Source: Venturia oleaginea
Lineage: Eukaryota > Ascomycota > Dothideomycetes > Venturiales > Venturiaceae
Direction of reading: 5' to 3'
DNA length: 44,821 nt
NCBI GenBank assembly: GCA_013176395.1
Contig: JABMLP010000055.1
Coordinates: 1-44,821 of the forward strand
In this document: positions 29,379 to 40,092 of the stretch, piece by piece
Position numbering within the stretch: the first letter of the stretch is position 1
Layout: every line of letters begins with the position of its first letter
The notes under the pieces: model-generated
Told to the model about the DNA's origin: nothing
The model's input: the letters and a program-made list of their open reading frames with translations, nothing else
Database searches by the model: none
Position numbers and translations under genes: made by a program

Positions 29379-31207
29379 ACGTACTCCACCACCCAACTGC
29401 TCAAACCATCCAACCGCTCAAATTTCTTGGCACGACCATCTCATGTTACGACTCTTTAATTTTTTCGTTATCAACAATAGATTCTAAGTCCGTCGTGCTA
29501 CTATCTGATTCAGAAGATATCTCGATATCTTTTTTACGAGTTCGCGCATTATGCCCAGTTACGCCGCAGTTCCCACAGCGCCGTTCAGTTGGTCGGGCTA
29601 TTTCTTGATCACCGATACCACGAGCCTTCTTCGATCCCTGAGGCGCTACAGACGCCTCTGCAGCTACCTGCGCTGCTGCAGTCCCATACTCCATAGTACC
29701 ACCTTGCTGAACCCGCTTCCTTTTGCGCGATTTTCGCTTCGTTATTACTGCCAATTGCTCTTCAAGCTCGTGGTTGCGCGCAACGAGTAGAGCGTTTTGG
29801 TGAAGCATCAATTCAGCGCCCTTAACAAGCTGGGAAAGGCCAGCCTGCGCAGTAACTGGTGACCGAGTAAAAGAGTCGCTTACGAGCTTGGATTGGGATC
29901 CAAATTCATGAGTATTGCTTGGAGTCTTTGACTGCCACGGCGTTTCTGGGAGACGGGGTTCTGGCGAGGTACGTAGCCGTACTTCAAGGCGGTCCAATAC
30001 CGCCTGCGCGTCGATAGGGACTAGCCCTACTGCCTCAAAGGCCTTTTGACAATTCTCTTTTGTAAACACGTCGAAAAACGCGTCTTTGAAGGCAGGGAGA
30101 AAGCCTTCCTTGTTGATATGGTACACGCGTCGGCGCGCCAAGTCTCGGACGCGTTGGGAGTACTTGCGCTTCAACGGCGAGAAGCAGACCACGTCAAGGG
30201 GCTGGAGTATATGCGACGAGTGCGATGGCATGCAGAGGGTTAGGATCTTATTTTCGAGGCAGTAGTCCTTAAAATTCTGGTTGAGATGGCTCTCATGGCC
30301 GTCCAAAATGAGTAGCCTGTACCCCCCACCTGCCGCGCCTTTGTATGCGCGTCAAAATGCTTCAACCACTCAAGACCAAGCGCGTTATTTGTGCAGCCGT
30401 TCTCAGAGACTGAAAGCTTCCAATTGCGCGGTATATCTGCTTCCTCGTACCACGCAGAGATGTGAACGCGTCCTTTATAGATAATGAAGGGTGGGGTTTG
30501 CATACCCAGCGACGCAGATACTCTGGGATAACCGTAACCAATTCGCGATCGCCCGGCTGAATGAGTTCCGGCCTTGTACGTCTCTCGGAGGCTGTAACGA
30601 CCTTCATTGACCCAATAACACCCATTTGGAAGCCAATCTCGTCAAAGTTGTATGTATCCTCGTCGTGGACGCCGTACTTGGCTTTGGTATCTGCAACGAG
30701 CTTGAACCACGCGCCAATAATCTCTGGATCTTCCTTAGTATCCTCTGCCTATCCTTGGCTCGATTGAAGGCCATCTTGAGCTCATCTGAGCGCGTAACGA
30801 ACCTCTCAGCCCAGTTTTTGCCCACTGGCTCTCCACCGCGTATAGCTAGCAGTTTATCGCCATATCTGCTACCTCACAAAGCCGGGGCGCCAATCCTCGC
30901 GAATCGAGGTCAAGGATGTATCGGGCAAGCGTTTGCTCTTCGGTAAGGGTAAGTTTCCGACCATTTGGTGGTGTTTCGAGGATAAATGGGACTCCTTTAA
31001 CGCGCTCAGAGAGGATTCGCTGTTTAACGTCAAAGGCACGAGCGGCGGCCGTTGGCTTCGGAATTGGCCGGCTTGGAGGCTTGGAGTGCGAGCTGGATTC
31101 TCCCTTCGTGTTGGAGTAATAGTGCGCTTCGTTGTTCAGATATAATCACATAAGAGGAATGGTAGAAGTCTTGGCAGATTTTGAGCGGTTTGGGTGGTGG
31201 AACACGT
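29379..31207 (-). mobile_element. Fot1/pogo-like element, left copy (1.83 kb)
   Basis: Terminal inverted repeats ACGTACTCCACCACCCAACT… at 29379 and AACGTGTTCCACCACCCAAA… (complement) ending at 31207, with TA on both sides (29377-29378, 31208-31209). Subterminal AACCGCTCAAA motifs occur inside each end. It carries one transposase gene on the minus strand. Confidence 0.93.
29446..31142 (-). pseudogene. Fot1/pogo-like transposase, left copy, frameshifted
   Basis: Same gene as 40150-41853, read on the minus strand. It keeps the frame at LDSRGLAPRLCEVADMADKL, where the right copy has lost two bases, but is broken elsewhere: G6 in place of G7 near 30325-30330 (before RLLILDG), a lost base near 30737, an extra base near 30522. 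The C-terminal 286 residues are open (29446-30306) and include the second catalytic Asp (MDGHESH), CMPSHSSHILQPLDVV, and a terminal zinc-knuckle-like CGNCGVTGH. All the differences from the right copy that I checked are 1-2 nt indels, so the breaks may be assembly errors. Confidence 0.88.
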
Positions 31208-31209
31208 TA

Positions 31210-31535
31210 CTTAATGATGGTTTTTCGTACGGAATGAACACCGCACACGGCACGGTACTTAAAGAGAGACCACGTCTCTCTTTTCTCTTCATCTCATTCT
31301 CACTCGCCTGAGATCGCTTCGGTTTTTGCCCGCCCACCGTCCCTTTCAAGATGTACATAGCCTTATATAGATAAGAGGGACAGGCCTGCTTGCGGAGGAT
31401 TCTGTGAGAGTCAGGCAATCCCTGAAGACTCTCCCATCGCAGGCCCTCTCCCAAACAGTCAATACAATGTGTTATTGATCCTACCTTCTTCGACGTGAAT
31501 GGGTTGTGACGAAAAGCACATTAATAATCAGGCTA
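31210..31535. other. Spacer between the two pogo elements (left arm)
   Basis: About 325 bp, mirrored at 39766-40090. No gene; contains an imperfect hairpin-forming GCGATGGGAG/CTCCCATCGC-type sequence. Confidence 0.5.
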
Positions 31536-32661
31536 ACGTGTTTCACCACTCACTTGGCCACCCACTCACTTGGCCACCCAACCACTAAATCTCAGGTCAT
31601 CGTGCGATAAACCTCCCACCATACAGCTTTTATTAAAATAATTCTAACAATACATTCTTTACGTATTTGGGCATCGATTAATCTTATGAACTTGAATACC
31701 GCAGCCATTACATGTTGGTAATGCTCGCTGTCGTACGACGACTTCCTGATCTTGAACACTATCTCTAGAGCTATTTTCGCATCCCTCGACCAAGAACTGA
31801 CCTGTTGAGCTTGTAAAACGCCTCCATATGCAATATATATCGTCTACGATACTGTTGCTTCTGTTTCGTCGTTGGTTCTCTGCACGAAGCTTCCTATTCT
31901 CTTCTGCAAGTATTACTGCTGAATTCATTGCGACTTGACATCCTTTGATGAGTTGACCAGTTGCTTGACTACTTGGGCTCTGAGATTGGCGATGAAGAAG
32001 ATTTCGGACGAGCTGAGCCTGCTGCTCAAGCTGAGCTATCGTACGAGGAGTTTCTGACGTCCACTGTGGCGCTACTCCATGAGGTGTACCTGGTGGTGAG
32101 GGCGTCTCTTCAACACGCTGAAACCACGCGTTGATTGTCGCTGGATCTTCGCATTTGCACGCTGTGAATGGAATTTACGATTCCACTTCGTACAAAGCTC
32201 CGGCACAGCGTTGATGAAGCGGGATACCCAGTTCTTCCCGACTAATGACGGTGGAGGATTCGTACCGCGTTTTTCGAGTAAAGCGTTTGCCATTCGTCGT
32301 ACGTCGATAATTTGGGGCGGAAATCCTCGTCGATCAAGGTCTAGGATCCACTGAACCAGAGCCTGCTCTTCATGTATTTGTAACTTTCTCTTTTGGTGGT
32401 TAGATTCGCTTCGTGGTTTACCACCTTGAAGACGAGACTGAAGTGTAGATCGAGGAATATCGTACGACGCTGAGATTTGACGTTGACTTAAATTTGGATT
32501 CGTTTGAAAGTTCTGCTTCGCAAGAAGTAATATAGCCTCTTTGCAAGGCCGATCCGGGGGTTGGTGTCGACATTATCGCGATAATTGTACGAAGGGATTA
32601 GACTTTTTGGTTGGGGGGGGGGCCAAGTGAGTGGGGTGGCCAGGTGAATGGTGAAACACGT
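31536..32661 (-). mobile_element. Non-autonomous pogo element, left copy (1126 bp)
   Basis: TIR ACGTGTTTCACCACTCACTT…GGCCACCC at both ends, TA flanks (31534-31535, 32662-32663). Each end has two tandem CACTCACTTGGCCACCC-like units. The gene inside has lost its catalytic domain. Confidence 0.93.
31659..32573 (-). pseudogene. Deleted pogo transposase, left copy
   Basis: Start Met at 32573 in the same place as the right copy (MSTPTPGS…). Two frame breaks relative to the right copy come from homopolymers (CC for C near 32550, AAA for AAAA near 32155). The C-terminal part is, however, better preserved here: MNSAVILAEENRKLRAENQR runs on to CNGCGIQVHKINRCPNT, a zinc-knuckle-like end, which the right copy loses through an extra A. 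The DDE catalytic region is absent in both copies. Confidence 0.82.
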
Positions 32662-32771
32662 TATTAAAGATGCTTGTATCCATCGCCTTCTATCCTCGCA
32701 TTCCTCTCCTCTCCCATCGCCCTCCATCCTTATATCCCTCCCTCTCTTGTCCCCTCCCCTCCCTCATCTAT
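32662..32771 (-). repeat. Purine-rich 3' tract of SSP3
   Basis: Read on the minus strand the stop is followed by G/A-rich sequence (ATAGATGAGGGAGGGGAGGG…). Mirror of 38528-38637. The deleted pogo element inserted at its end. Confidence 0.7.
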
Positions 32772-32966
32772 CTATTTAGGACAACACCACTCAGCAACCG
32801 TTTTCCCATCAGGAGATTTGATATAATCCAGAAAACATGACGTTTTCCCACATGCCATATCGCATATATTTTCGTTCCATCTGCAAAACTGACTCGGGCG
32901 TTTCTGTGCGTTGGCGTGGATGGCAATGGTGAGGAGGGTGAGCGTAATAGAGTGGAGGAAGTACAT
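32772..32966 (-). CDS. Small secreted cysteine-rich protein, SSP3 (64 aa, left palindrome copy)
   Basis: Leader MYFLHSITLTLLTIAIHANA with cleavage expected after ANA, then QKRPSQ and the framework C-x6-C-x3-C-x4-C-x16-CC (FCRWNENICDMACGKTSCF … EWCCPK). The coding sequence is identical to the copy at 38333-38527. Single exon; start placed by alignment with the other SSP leaders, since the longer upstream frame is 5' leader. It lies between a hAT element upstream and a pogo element downstream, all inside the palindrome arm. Secreted and effector-like by structure; function unknown. Confidence 0.85.
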   Translation of the reverse strand: MYFLHSITLTLLTIAIHANAQKRPSQFCRWNENICDMACGKTSCFLDYIKSPDGKTVAEWCCPK

Positions 32967-33258
32967 CGTAGTGGTTGTCGGTAAGAGTTTGTATGTTTGA
33001 TCAAAAGAATTGAGGATAGCTGATTTGAGATTGTCGTGAAGACTAGTAAGGGAATTTGAGATGGAGGAGAGTTTGGATCCGTAGGCTCTGATAGAAATAT
33101 CTGCAGAAGGGGGAGTGTGTATTTGTGGAGACCGGGGCTTGATATTAATGGCCACTCCTAACTTCTATGAGTTAGACTTAGAAATATTCATCTCGATAGA
33201 GTCACAGAACCTATTCATTGGATGCATGGATGAATGGATGAATGCAGGGCCTGTGAAC

Positions 33259-33283
33259 GACATTAATTTGCGGACGGGCGATT
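33259..33283 (-). promoter_or_regulatory. Shared SSP upstream block, left palindrome copy
   Basis: On the minus strand ATCGCCCGTCCGCAAATTAA then TGTCG, as at 14074, 38017 and 43344. Here about 120 bp of extra sequence separates it from the ACAAATACACACTCC stretch that follows directly in SSP1, suggesting a small insertion. Confidence 0.6.
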
Positions 33284-33416
33284 GAGTTGTGTATAAAACG
33301 GCCTCCGAAAGCTCATGATCTCATCAGCTGCGATACGGACGATATTCGTATAGGGATCGATTCCTATCGACCTACATTGTCGTTTGTGTATCAACGTAGA
33401 TATTCTTTAAGTTTTC

Positions 33417-33441
33417 TGACTGACTGACTGACTGACTGACT
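33417..33441. repeat. (GACT)n microsatellite, left arm
   Basis: About six GACT units; mirrored by (CAGT)n at 37857-37882. Confidence 0.9.
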
Positions 33442-33811
33442 AGGATAAGTAACGCCTGCAACTCCAGTAATCCAGGCACATCAAGGTAGGGTCCCCACGG
33501 AGCGGTGTCAAACGGGTTGGGTCGTTGAGGGGCGGTGCGGGGCGGGTTTAGGTCCTAGACTCCAACCCGACCCGCCCCCGCCAGAGGCTAGGGGCACCGT
33601 TTGCTAAAGGGGCGGGTTCACGTGACTAACCCCGTTACAACCTGTATTTGATACGTATACAATACGCACACAATACAGCAACGTAGAAACACCGAAAAAT
33701 GATCTCCTGTTAGTCTCCTGATTGTCAACAGTAGTCCTAACAGTAGTAGAATCTCAGGCTGTGGTATCTCAATTCTCAAGGTTCAAGTGGCAGTGGAATC
33801 AGTCTATTTTA

Positions 33812-35794
33812 CTATCTTTGACGTGATCGTTTGCGCGCTGGCTCATCATCCTCGTCCCTAACATTCCGTACCATGGCTAGAAGGCTCGAACTGCTTCTTT
33901 GAAGTGCTGGTGGTGCTCTTGCTGTTGCGATGCGAGTACTGCTACGGAGTCCGACCACGTTTGTTCTCACGCGTAATAAGACGATGAACACGCGCACGCC
34001 TATTTATTCGATCTCGAGCGCTATTAACCATCTCAAGCCTACCATCCAAAAGCCCTTCCTCATCTCGCCGGAGACCATTCCTCAGTAATTGAGGGTCAGT
34101 AGAAGCAACCTCACCACAGGAACATCATCTGGATCAGCATCATCCTCGCCGTCACTGATGTCGTTGAGGGCCACCATCTGCTCAATGAAGACCGCCAGTG
34201 TATCGTCGCAGTCTATCCTCTCATCTTCCAAATCCTTGTCTGTCACCTGATTCGCCCTTGCTTGGATTGAGTAGTATTCCAATACATGTTGTCTCTCGCC
34301 GACTGTTTGCTCATGGTTACTAACCATTAACGCGCCGAGAACTGGTGCTGAATATGTCTTGTTATTCGTGTTGAAGTTACTTGCAATACTGAACTCGCAT
34401 TCAATACCAACACCAGCTGCCTGGATGGCAAAGATGTCCCTAACCATTATTGCTATGCGTGGGAAACGCGGCTCAATAAGCTTCCATTGATCGAATGGTG
34501 CCTTTAACTTTGGGTTTGCATTATCTGTGAAGCATTGCTGCATTAGTAACTACTAGGAGACTATCAGGGCATCAAGCTAAGTACTTACTCCACGAGCGAT
34601 AATCCTCAAACTCTCTATATGCATCGGACACAGGTTGCGATCTCTCAGCCGCTGGTATTGGGTCCGAAGCTATATTGTACGAGTCTACAACGCTATCGAG
34701 GCTAATTGTTTGTGGCTGAAGCCGTGTTGGTAGGGCGAGGCAACGTACTGATGGGGTAAGGTGCGCATAGTCGCGTAATAAAAGACTCTTTAATTCATCC
34801 CAGTAAACGCCTGCCAGTCAAATGGGTCGTCTTGTGAAGGTACCCACTCAGGGCGTAACCAAGTATCGAGTTTGTGACGAGGTTCGAGAAGGATTGCCAT
34901 GCCGTACAGCTTTCCAGCCTGTGTATTTGTTGTTGCACTGTAGTAAACCTGTATCTTCTCCTTCGCCGAGGCAATTGCCTGCCTAATCTCTCTTTTCCAG
35001 CGACGCGTTTTCCCTTCAAGCACCTGTTCCGCATTCTCAAGGTGTGTATAGAGGGCGTTGTAGATGGTGTATACTTGGTGGATGGTAGGGTGACGTGAGG
35101 CGCCGATGAGCGACGTGTATACTGCAAATGGACGGAGAATAGCGATGAGTTGATTTGTCTCCATTCATCGTCATTGAGGGTAAGGTGGGGGCATTCCTTC
35201 TTTGTGTATGTGGTAACGGGTTCCCTCAGCTTGTACACGCGTACTAACATGTAGAAGGTCGAGTCCTATCTCGTAGGCGACATCTTGTATGCATCTAAGG
35301 ATTCGGAGGGTAGTATTGTTGGCGGGGCAGATCGTGCGGTACCAAGCAGTCTGGATCCCAACGAAGGTAAGGAATCGTCCCTCGCTCGATTGATGAATAT
35401 AGCGATTTGACGGGTCTTTGCGATAGTATATGGTAACTACGACGGAACTTAGCAATAATAGACTATCAAGTGACTATTAGGAGCCTTACATCGCGTTGAG
35501 TATTGCCAACAATTTCACCCCTTGCCAAAGCCATAGCCATTTTCTCCTCTTCCTCCACCAATTCTTCACAAACTCGTCCTTCGGTCGGATCTTGATGTCG
35601 GTAAGTAGGCCATTGGGGCCGAATTGGATAACGTGAGAGAGGCAGGGACATAACGCGATCTCGTTTGCGATCCCGGTGGACTCGCATAGTCTCTCAATAG
35701 TCAGGTTGATTGACCTGGCCATCGTTTGGTTATTTGACGCATTATCCGTGGTAAAAGCAATAACCCTCTCGAAAAGATCAAAGTGCTCAAGCCG
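33812..35794 (-). pseudogene. hAT transposase, left copy, 5' truncated
   Basis: On the minus strand from the spacer inward: LEHFDLFERVIAFTTDNASN (hAT core, catalytic Asp in TTDNASNN), CPCLSHVIQF, then a presumed intron (GTAAGG…CGCAAAG, ~35417-35491). Next comes DVATR-stop-DSTFYMLVRV, where TAG (35266-35268) stands for the usual Trp. LTLNDDEW… follows, then a frame change to QLIAILRPFAVYTSLIGASR, and the C-terminal dimerisation region PRIAIMVRDIFAIQAAGVG and IECEFSIASNF. An Arg-rich, acidic tail ends the gene. The N-terminal BED-finger part is missing. Stop by G-to-A plus a frameshift: inactive. Confidence 0.85.
35508..35794. other. Palindrome spacer (287 bp)
   Basis: The only unique sequence between the arms. 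It encodes, on the minus strand, the hAT core segment FTTDNASNNQTMARS… continuous with the left-arm hAT gene. The right-arm hAT copy lacks it, so the axis of symmetry lies inside a hAT gene. Confidence 0.9.
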
Positions 35795-37490
35795 GGCAAT
35801 ACTCAACGCGATGTAAGGCTCCTAATAGTCACTTGATAGTCTATTATTGCTAAGTTCCGTCGTAGTTACCATATACTATCGCAAAGACCCGTCAAATCGC
35901 TATATTCATCAATTCGAGCGAGGGACGATTCCTTACCTTCGTTGGGATCCAGACTGCTTGGTACCGCACGATCTGCCCCGCCAACAATACTACCCTCCGA
36001 ATCCTTAGATGCATACAAGATGTCGCTACGAGATAGGACTCGACCTTCTACATGTTAGTACGCGTGTACAAGCTGAGGGAACCCGTTACCACATACACAA
36101 AGAAGGAATGCCCCCACCTTACCCTCAATGACGATGAATGGAGACAAATCAACTCATCGCTATTCTCCGTCCATTTGCAGTATACACGTCGCTCATCGGC
36201 GCCTCACGTCACCCTACCATCCACCAAGTATACACCATCTACAACGCCCTCTATACACACCTTGAGAATGCGGAACAGGTGCTTGAAGGGAAAACGCGTC
36301 GCTGGAAAAGAGAGATTAGGCAGGCAATTGCCTCGGCGAAGGAGAAGATACAGGTTTACTACAGTGCAACAACAAATACACAGGCTGGAAAGCTGTACGG
36401 CATGGCAATCCTTCTCGAACCTCGTCACAAACTCGATACTTGGTTACGCCCTGAGTGGGTACCTTCACAAGACGACCCATTTGACTGGCAGGCGTTTACT
36501 GGGATGAATTAAAGAGTCTTTATTACCGCGACTATGCGCACCTTACCCCATCAGTACGTTGCCTCGCCCTACCAACACGGCTTCAGCCACAAACAATTAG
36601 CCTCGATAGCGTTGTAGACTCGTACAATATAGCTTCGGACCCAATACCAGCGGCTGAGAGATCGCAACCTGTGTCCGATGCATATAGAGAGTTTGAGGAT
36701 TATCGCTCGTGGAGTAAGTACTTAGCTTGATGCCCTGATAGTCTCCTAGTAGTTACTAATGCAGCAATGCTTCACAGATAATGCAAACCCAAGTTAAAGG
36801 CACCATTCGATCAATGGAAGCTTATTGAGCCGCGTTTCCCACGCATAGCAATAATGGTTAGGGACATCTTTGCCATCCAGGCAGCTGGTGTTGGTATTGA
36901 ATGCGAGTTCAGTATTGCAAGTAACTTCAACACGAATAACAAGACATATTCAGCACCAGTTCTCGGCGCGTTAATGGTTAGTAACCATGAGCAAACAGTC
37001 GGCGAGAGACAACATGTATTGGAATACTACTCAATCCAAGCAAGGGCGAATCAGGTGACAGACAAGGATTTGGAAGATGAGAGGATAGACTGCGACGATA
37101 CACTGGCGGTCTTCATTGAGCAGATGGTGGCCCTCAACGACATCAGTGACGGCGAGGATGATGCTGATCCAGATGGTTCCTGTGGTTGAGGTTGCTTCTA
37201 CTGACCCTCAATTACTGAGGAATGGTCTCCGGCGAGATGAGGAAGGGCTTTTGGATGGTAGGCTTGAGATGGTTAATAGCGCTCGAGATCGAATAAATAG
37301 GCGTGCGCGTGTTCATCGTCTTATTACGCGTGAGAACAAACGTGGTCGGACTCGTAGCAGTACTCGCATCGCAACAGCAAGAGCACCACCAGCACTTCAA
37401 AGAAGCAGTTCGAGCCTTCTAGCCATGGTACGGAATGTTAGGGACGAGGATGATGAGCCAGCGCGCAAACGATCACGTCAAAGATAGTAA
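35795..37490 (+). pseudogene. hAT transposase, right copy, 3' part
   Basis: Same C-terminal half as the left copy: IQDVATR then TAG (36034-36036) then DSTFYMLVRVYKLREPVTTY; frame change after DDEWRQIN into QLIAILRPFAVYT… (36138-36512, ending FTGMN, probably an exon end); then MVRDIFAIQAAGVGIECEFS (36854 on), an acidic DDISDGEDD-type run and a basic tail ending RKRSRQR at 37487. It differs from the left copy by single-base lengths (for example TTT for TTTT near 36520). Without the TTDNASNN core it cannot be functional. Confidence 0.82.
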
Positions 37491-37812
37491 AATAGACTGA
37501 TTCCACTGCCACTTGAACCTTGAGAATTGAGATACCACAGCCTGAGATTCTACTACTGTTAGACTACTGTTGACAATCAGGAGACTAACAGGAGATCATT
37601 TTTCGGTGTTTCTACGTTGCTGTATTGTGTGCGTATTGTATACGTATCAAATACAGGTTGTAACGGGGTTAGTCACGTGAACCCGCCCCTTTTAGCAAAC
37701 GGTGCCCCTAGCCTTGGCGGGGGCGGGTCGGGTTGGAGTCTAGGACCTAAACCCGCCCCGCACCGCCCCTCAACCGACCCAACCCGTTTGACACCGCTCC
37801 GTGGGGACCCTA
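35795..37812 (+). mobile_element. hAT element, right copy (3' part only)
   Basis: Starts at the palindrome junction without the core segment and runs to the terminus CCGTGGGGACCCTA at 37812. It is the mirror of the left copy. Confidence 0.8.
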
Positions 37813-37856
37813 CCTTGATGTGCCTGGATTACTGGAGTTGCAGGCGTTACTTATCC

Positions 37857-37882
37857 TAGTCAGTCAGTCAGTCAGTCAGTCA
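37857..37882. repeat. (CAGT)n microsatellite, right arm
   Basis: AGTCAGTCAGTCAGTCAGTC; mirror of 33417-33441. Confidence 0.9.
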
Positions 37883-38016
37883 GAAAACTTAAAGAATATC
37901 TACGTTGATACACAAACGACAATGTAGGTCGATAGGAATCGATCCCTATACGAATATCGTCCGTATCGCAGCTGATGAGATCATGAGCTTTCGGAGGCCG
38001 TTTTATACACAACTCA

Positions 38017-38041
38017 ATCGCCCGTCCGCAAATTAATGTCG
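38017..38041 (+). promoter_or_regulatory. Shared SSP upstream block, right palindrome copy
   Basis: ATCGCCCGTCCGCAAATTAA then TGTCG, 290 bp before the SSP4 start. Upstream of it GTTTTATACAC may serve as a TATA element. Confidence 0.6.
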
Positions 38042-38332
38042 TTCACAGGCCCTGCATTCATCCATTCATCCATGCATCCAATGAATAGGTTCTGTGACTC
38101 TATCGAGATGAATATTTCTAAGTCTAACTCATAGAAGTTAGGAGTGGCCATTAATATCAAGCCCCGGTCTTCCACAAATACACACTCCCCTTCTGCAGAT
38201 ATTTCTATCAGAGCCTACGGATCCAAACTCTCCTCCATCTCAAATTCCTTACTAGTCTTCACGACCAATCTCAAATCAGCTATCCTCAATTCTTTTGATC
38301 AAACATACAAACTCTTACCGACAACCACTACG

Positions 38333-38527
38333 ATGTACTTCCTCCACTCTATTACGCTCACCCTCCTCACCATTGCCATCCACGCCAACGCACAGAAACG
38401 CCCGAGTCAGTTTTGCAGATGGAACGAAAATATATGCGATATGGCATGTGGGAAAACGTCATGTTTTCTGGATTATATCAAATCTCCTGATGGGAAAACG
38501 GTTGCTGAGTGGTGTTGTCCTAAATAG
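38333..38527 (+). CDS. Small secreted cysteine-rich protein, SSP4 (64 aa, right palindrome copy)
   Basis: Same protein as 32772-32966 on the other arm: leader MYFLHSITLTLLTIAIHANA, six cysteines in C-x6-C-x3-C-x4-C-x16-CC. The upstream leader differs from the left copy by one-base lengths only (for example GGTCTTCC for GGTCTCC), which does not touch the coding region. The two identical copies point in opposite directions 5.4 kb apart. Closest relative by leader and C-terminus is SSP2 (WCCPK end). Confidence 0.85.
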   Translation: MYFLHSITLTLLTIAIHANAQKRPSQFCRWNENICDMACGKTSCFLDYIKSPDGKTVAEWCCPK

Positions 38528-38637
38528 ATAGATGAGGGAGGGGAGGGGACAAGAGAGGGAGGGATATAAGGATGGAGGGCGATGGGAGAGGAGAGGAATG
38601 CGAGGATAGAAGGCGATGGATACAAGCATCTTTAATA
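38528..38637 (+). repeat. Purine-rich 3' tract of SSP4
   Basis: ATAGATGAGGGAGGGGAGGG…GAGAGGAATGCGAGG directly after the stop, up to the pogo insertion at TA 38636-38637. Confidence 0.7.
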
Positions 38638-39763
38638 ACGTGTTTCACCATTCACTGGCCACCCCACTCACTTGGCCCCCCAACCAAAAAGTCTAATCCC
38701 TTCGTACAATTATCGCGATAATGTCGACACCAACCCCCGGATCGGCTTGCAAAGAGGCTATATTACTTCTTGCGAAGCAGAACTTTCAAACGAATCCAAA
38801 TTTAAGTCAACGTCAAATCTCAGCGTCGTACGATATTCCTCGATCTACACTTCAGTCTCGTCTTCAAGGTGGTAAACCACGAAGCGAATCTAACCACCAA
38901 AAGAGAAAGTTACAAATACATGAAGAGCAGGCTCTGGTTCAGTGGATCCTAGACCTTGATCGACGAGGATTTCCGCCCCAAATTATCGACGTACGACGAA
39001 TGGCAAACGCTTTACTCGAAAAACGCGGTACGAATCCTCCACCGTCATTAGTCGGGAAGAACTGGGTATCCCGCTTCATCAACGCTGTGCCGGAGCTTTG
39101 TACGAAGTGGAATCGTAAATTCCATTCACAGCGTGCAAAATGCGAAGATCCAGCGACAATCAACGCGTGGTTTCAGCGTGTTGAAGAGACGCCCTCACCA
39201 CCAGGTACACCTCATGGAGTAGCGCCACAGTGGACGTCAGAAACTCCTCGTACGATAGCTCAGCTTGAGCAGCAGGCTCAGCTCGTCCGAAATCTTCTTC
39301 ATCGCCAATCTCAGAGCCCAAGTAGTCAAGCAACTGGTCAACTCATCAAAGGATGTCAAGTCGCAATGAATTCAGCAGTAATACTTGCAGAAGAGAATAG
39401 GAAGCTTCGTGCAGAGAACCAACGACGAAAACAGAAGCAACAGTATCGTAGACGATATATATTGCATATGGAGGCGTTTTACAAGCTCAACAGGGTCAGT
39501 TCTTGGTCGAGGGATGCGAAAATAGCTCTAGAGATAGTGTTCAAGATCAGGAAGTCGTCGTACGACAGCGAGCATTACCAACATGTAATGGCTGCGGTAT
39601 TCAAGTTCATAAGATTAATCGATGCCCAAATACGTAAAGAATGTATTGTTAGAATTATTTTAATAAAAGCTGTATTGGTGGGAGGTTTATCGCACGATGA
39701 CCTGAGATTTAGTGGTTGGGGTGGCCAAGTGAGTGGGGTGGCCAAGTGAGTGGTGAAACACGT
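38638..39763 (+). mobile_element. Non-autonomous pogo element, right copy (1126 bp)
   Basis: TIR starts ACGTGTTTCACCATTCACTG at 38638; the other end (complement ACGTGTTTCACCACTCACTT) is at 39763; TA flanks (38636-38637, 39764-39765). Confidence 0.93.
38721..39749 (+). pseudogene. Deleted pogo transposase, right copy
   Basis: MSTPTPGSACKEAILLLAKQ opens a frame with the two DNA-binding helix-turn-helix modules (LSQRQISASYDIPRSTLQSR; …EEQALVQWILDLDRRGFPP) and the RAKCEDPATINAWFQRVEE motif. In intact relatives this is followed at once by the NFDE catalytic block. Here it jumps to TPSPPGTPHGVAPQWTSETP, the Pro-rich linker normally after the DDE domain, so about 250 residues are cleanly missing. 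A leucine/glutamine coil follows (LEQQAQLVRNLLHRQSQ…LAEENRKLRAENQR). An extra A near 39430 then shifts the frame away from the zinc-knuckle end seen in the left copy. It could bind its TIRs but not cut. Confidence 0.85.
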
Positions 39764-39765
39764 TA

Positions 39766-40090
39766 GCCTGATTATTAATGTGCTTTTCGTCACAACCCAT
39801 TCACGTCGAAGAAGGTAGGATCAATAACACATTGTATTGACTGTTTGGGAGAGGGCCTGCGATGGGAGAGTCTTCAGGGATTGCCTGACTCTCACAGAAT
39901 CCTCCGCAAGCAGGCCTGTCCCTCTTATCTATATAAGGCTATGTACATCTTGAAAAGGGACGGTGGGCGGGCAAAAACCGAAGCGATCTCAGGCGAGTGA
40001 GAATGAGATGAAGAGAAAAGAGAGACGTGGTCTCTCTTTAAGTACCGTGCCGTGTGCGGTGTTCATTCCGTACGAAAAACCATCATTAAG
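39766..40090. other. Spacer between the two pogo elements (right arm)
   Basis: Mirror of 31210-31535. No gene. Contains TATATAAGGC and an inverted GCCTGC/GCAGGC pair. Confidence 0.5.
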
Positions 40091-40092
40091 TA

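Larger units (their letters stand above)
29377..35507. repeat. Left arm of 12.5-kb inverted repeat
   Basis: About 6.13 kb, the reverse complement of 35795-41920. The outer edge is exactly the TA plus terminal repeat of a pogo element; the inner edge lies in a hAT transposase gene. Contents from outside in: pogo element, deleted pogo element, SSP gene, hAT 3' part. Confidence 0.95.
33487..35794 (-). mobile_element. hAT element, left copy with spacer part
   Basis: The 3' terminus on the minus strand is TAGGGTCCCCACGGAGCGG (33487), followed by GGGCGGGT/ACCCGCCCC hairpin sequence. The 5' end is missing: the hAT sequence stops at the palindrome junction (35794/35795). TSD cannot be judged. Confidence 0.8.

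Noticed and set aside
35486..35806. Apparent complete 106-codon hAT ORF across the palindrome spacer
   Set aside because: Its first residues read into the antisense of the right arm and its last residues run into a presumed intron; it is an internal exon of the left hAT gene, not a separate gene.
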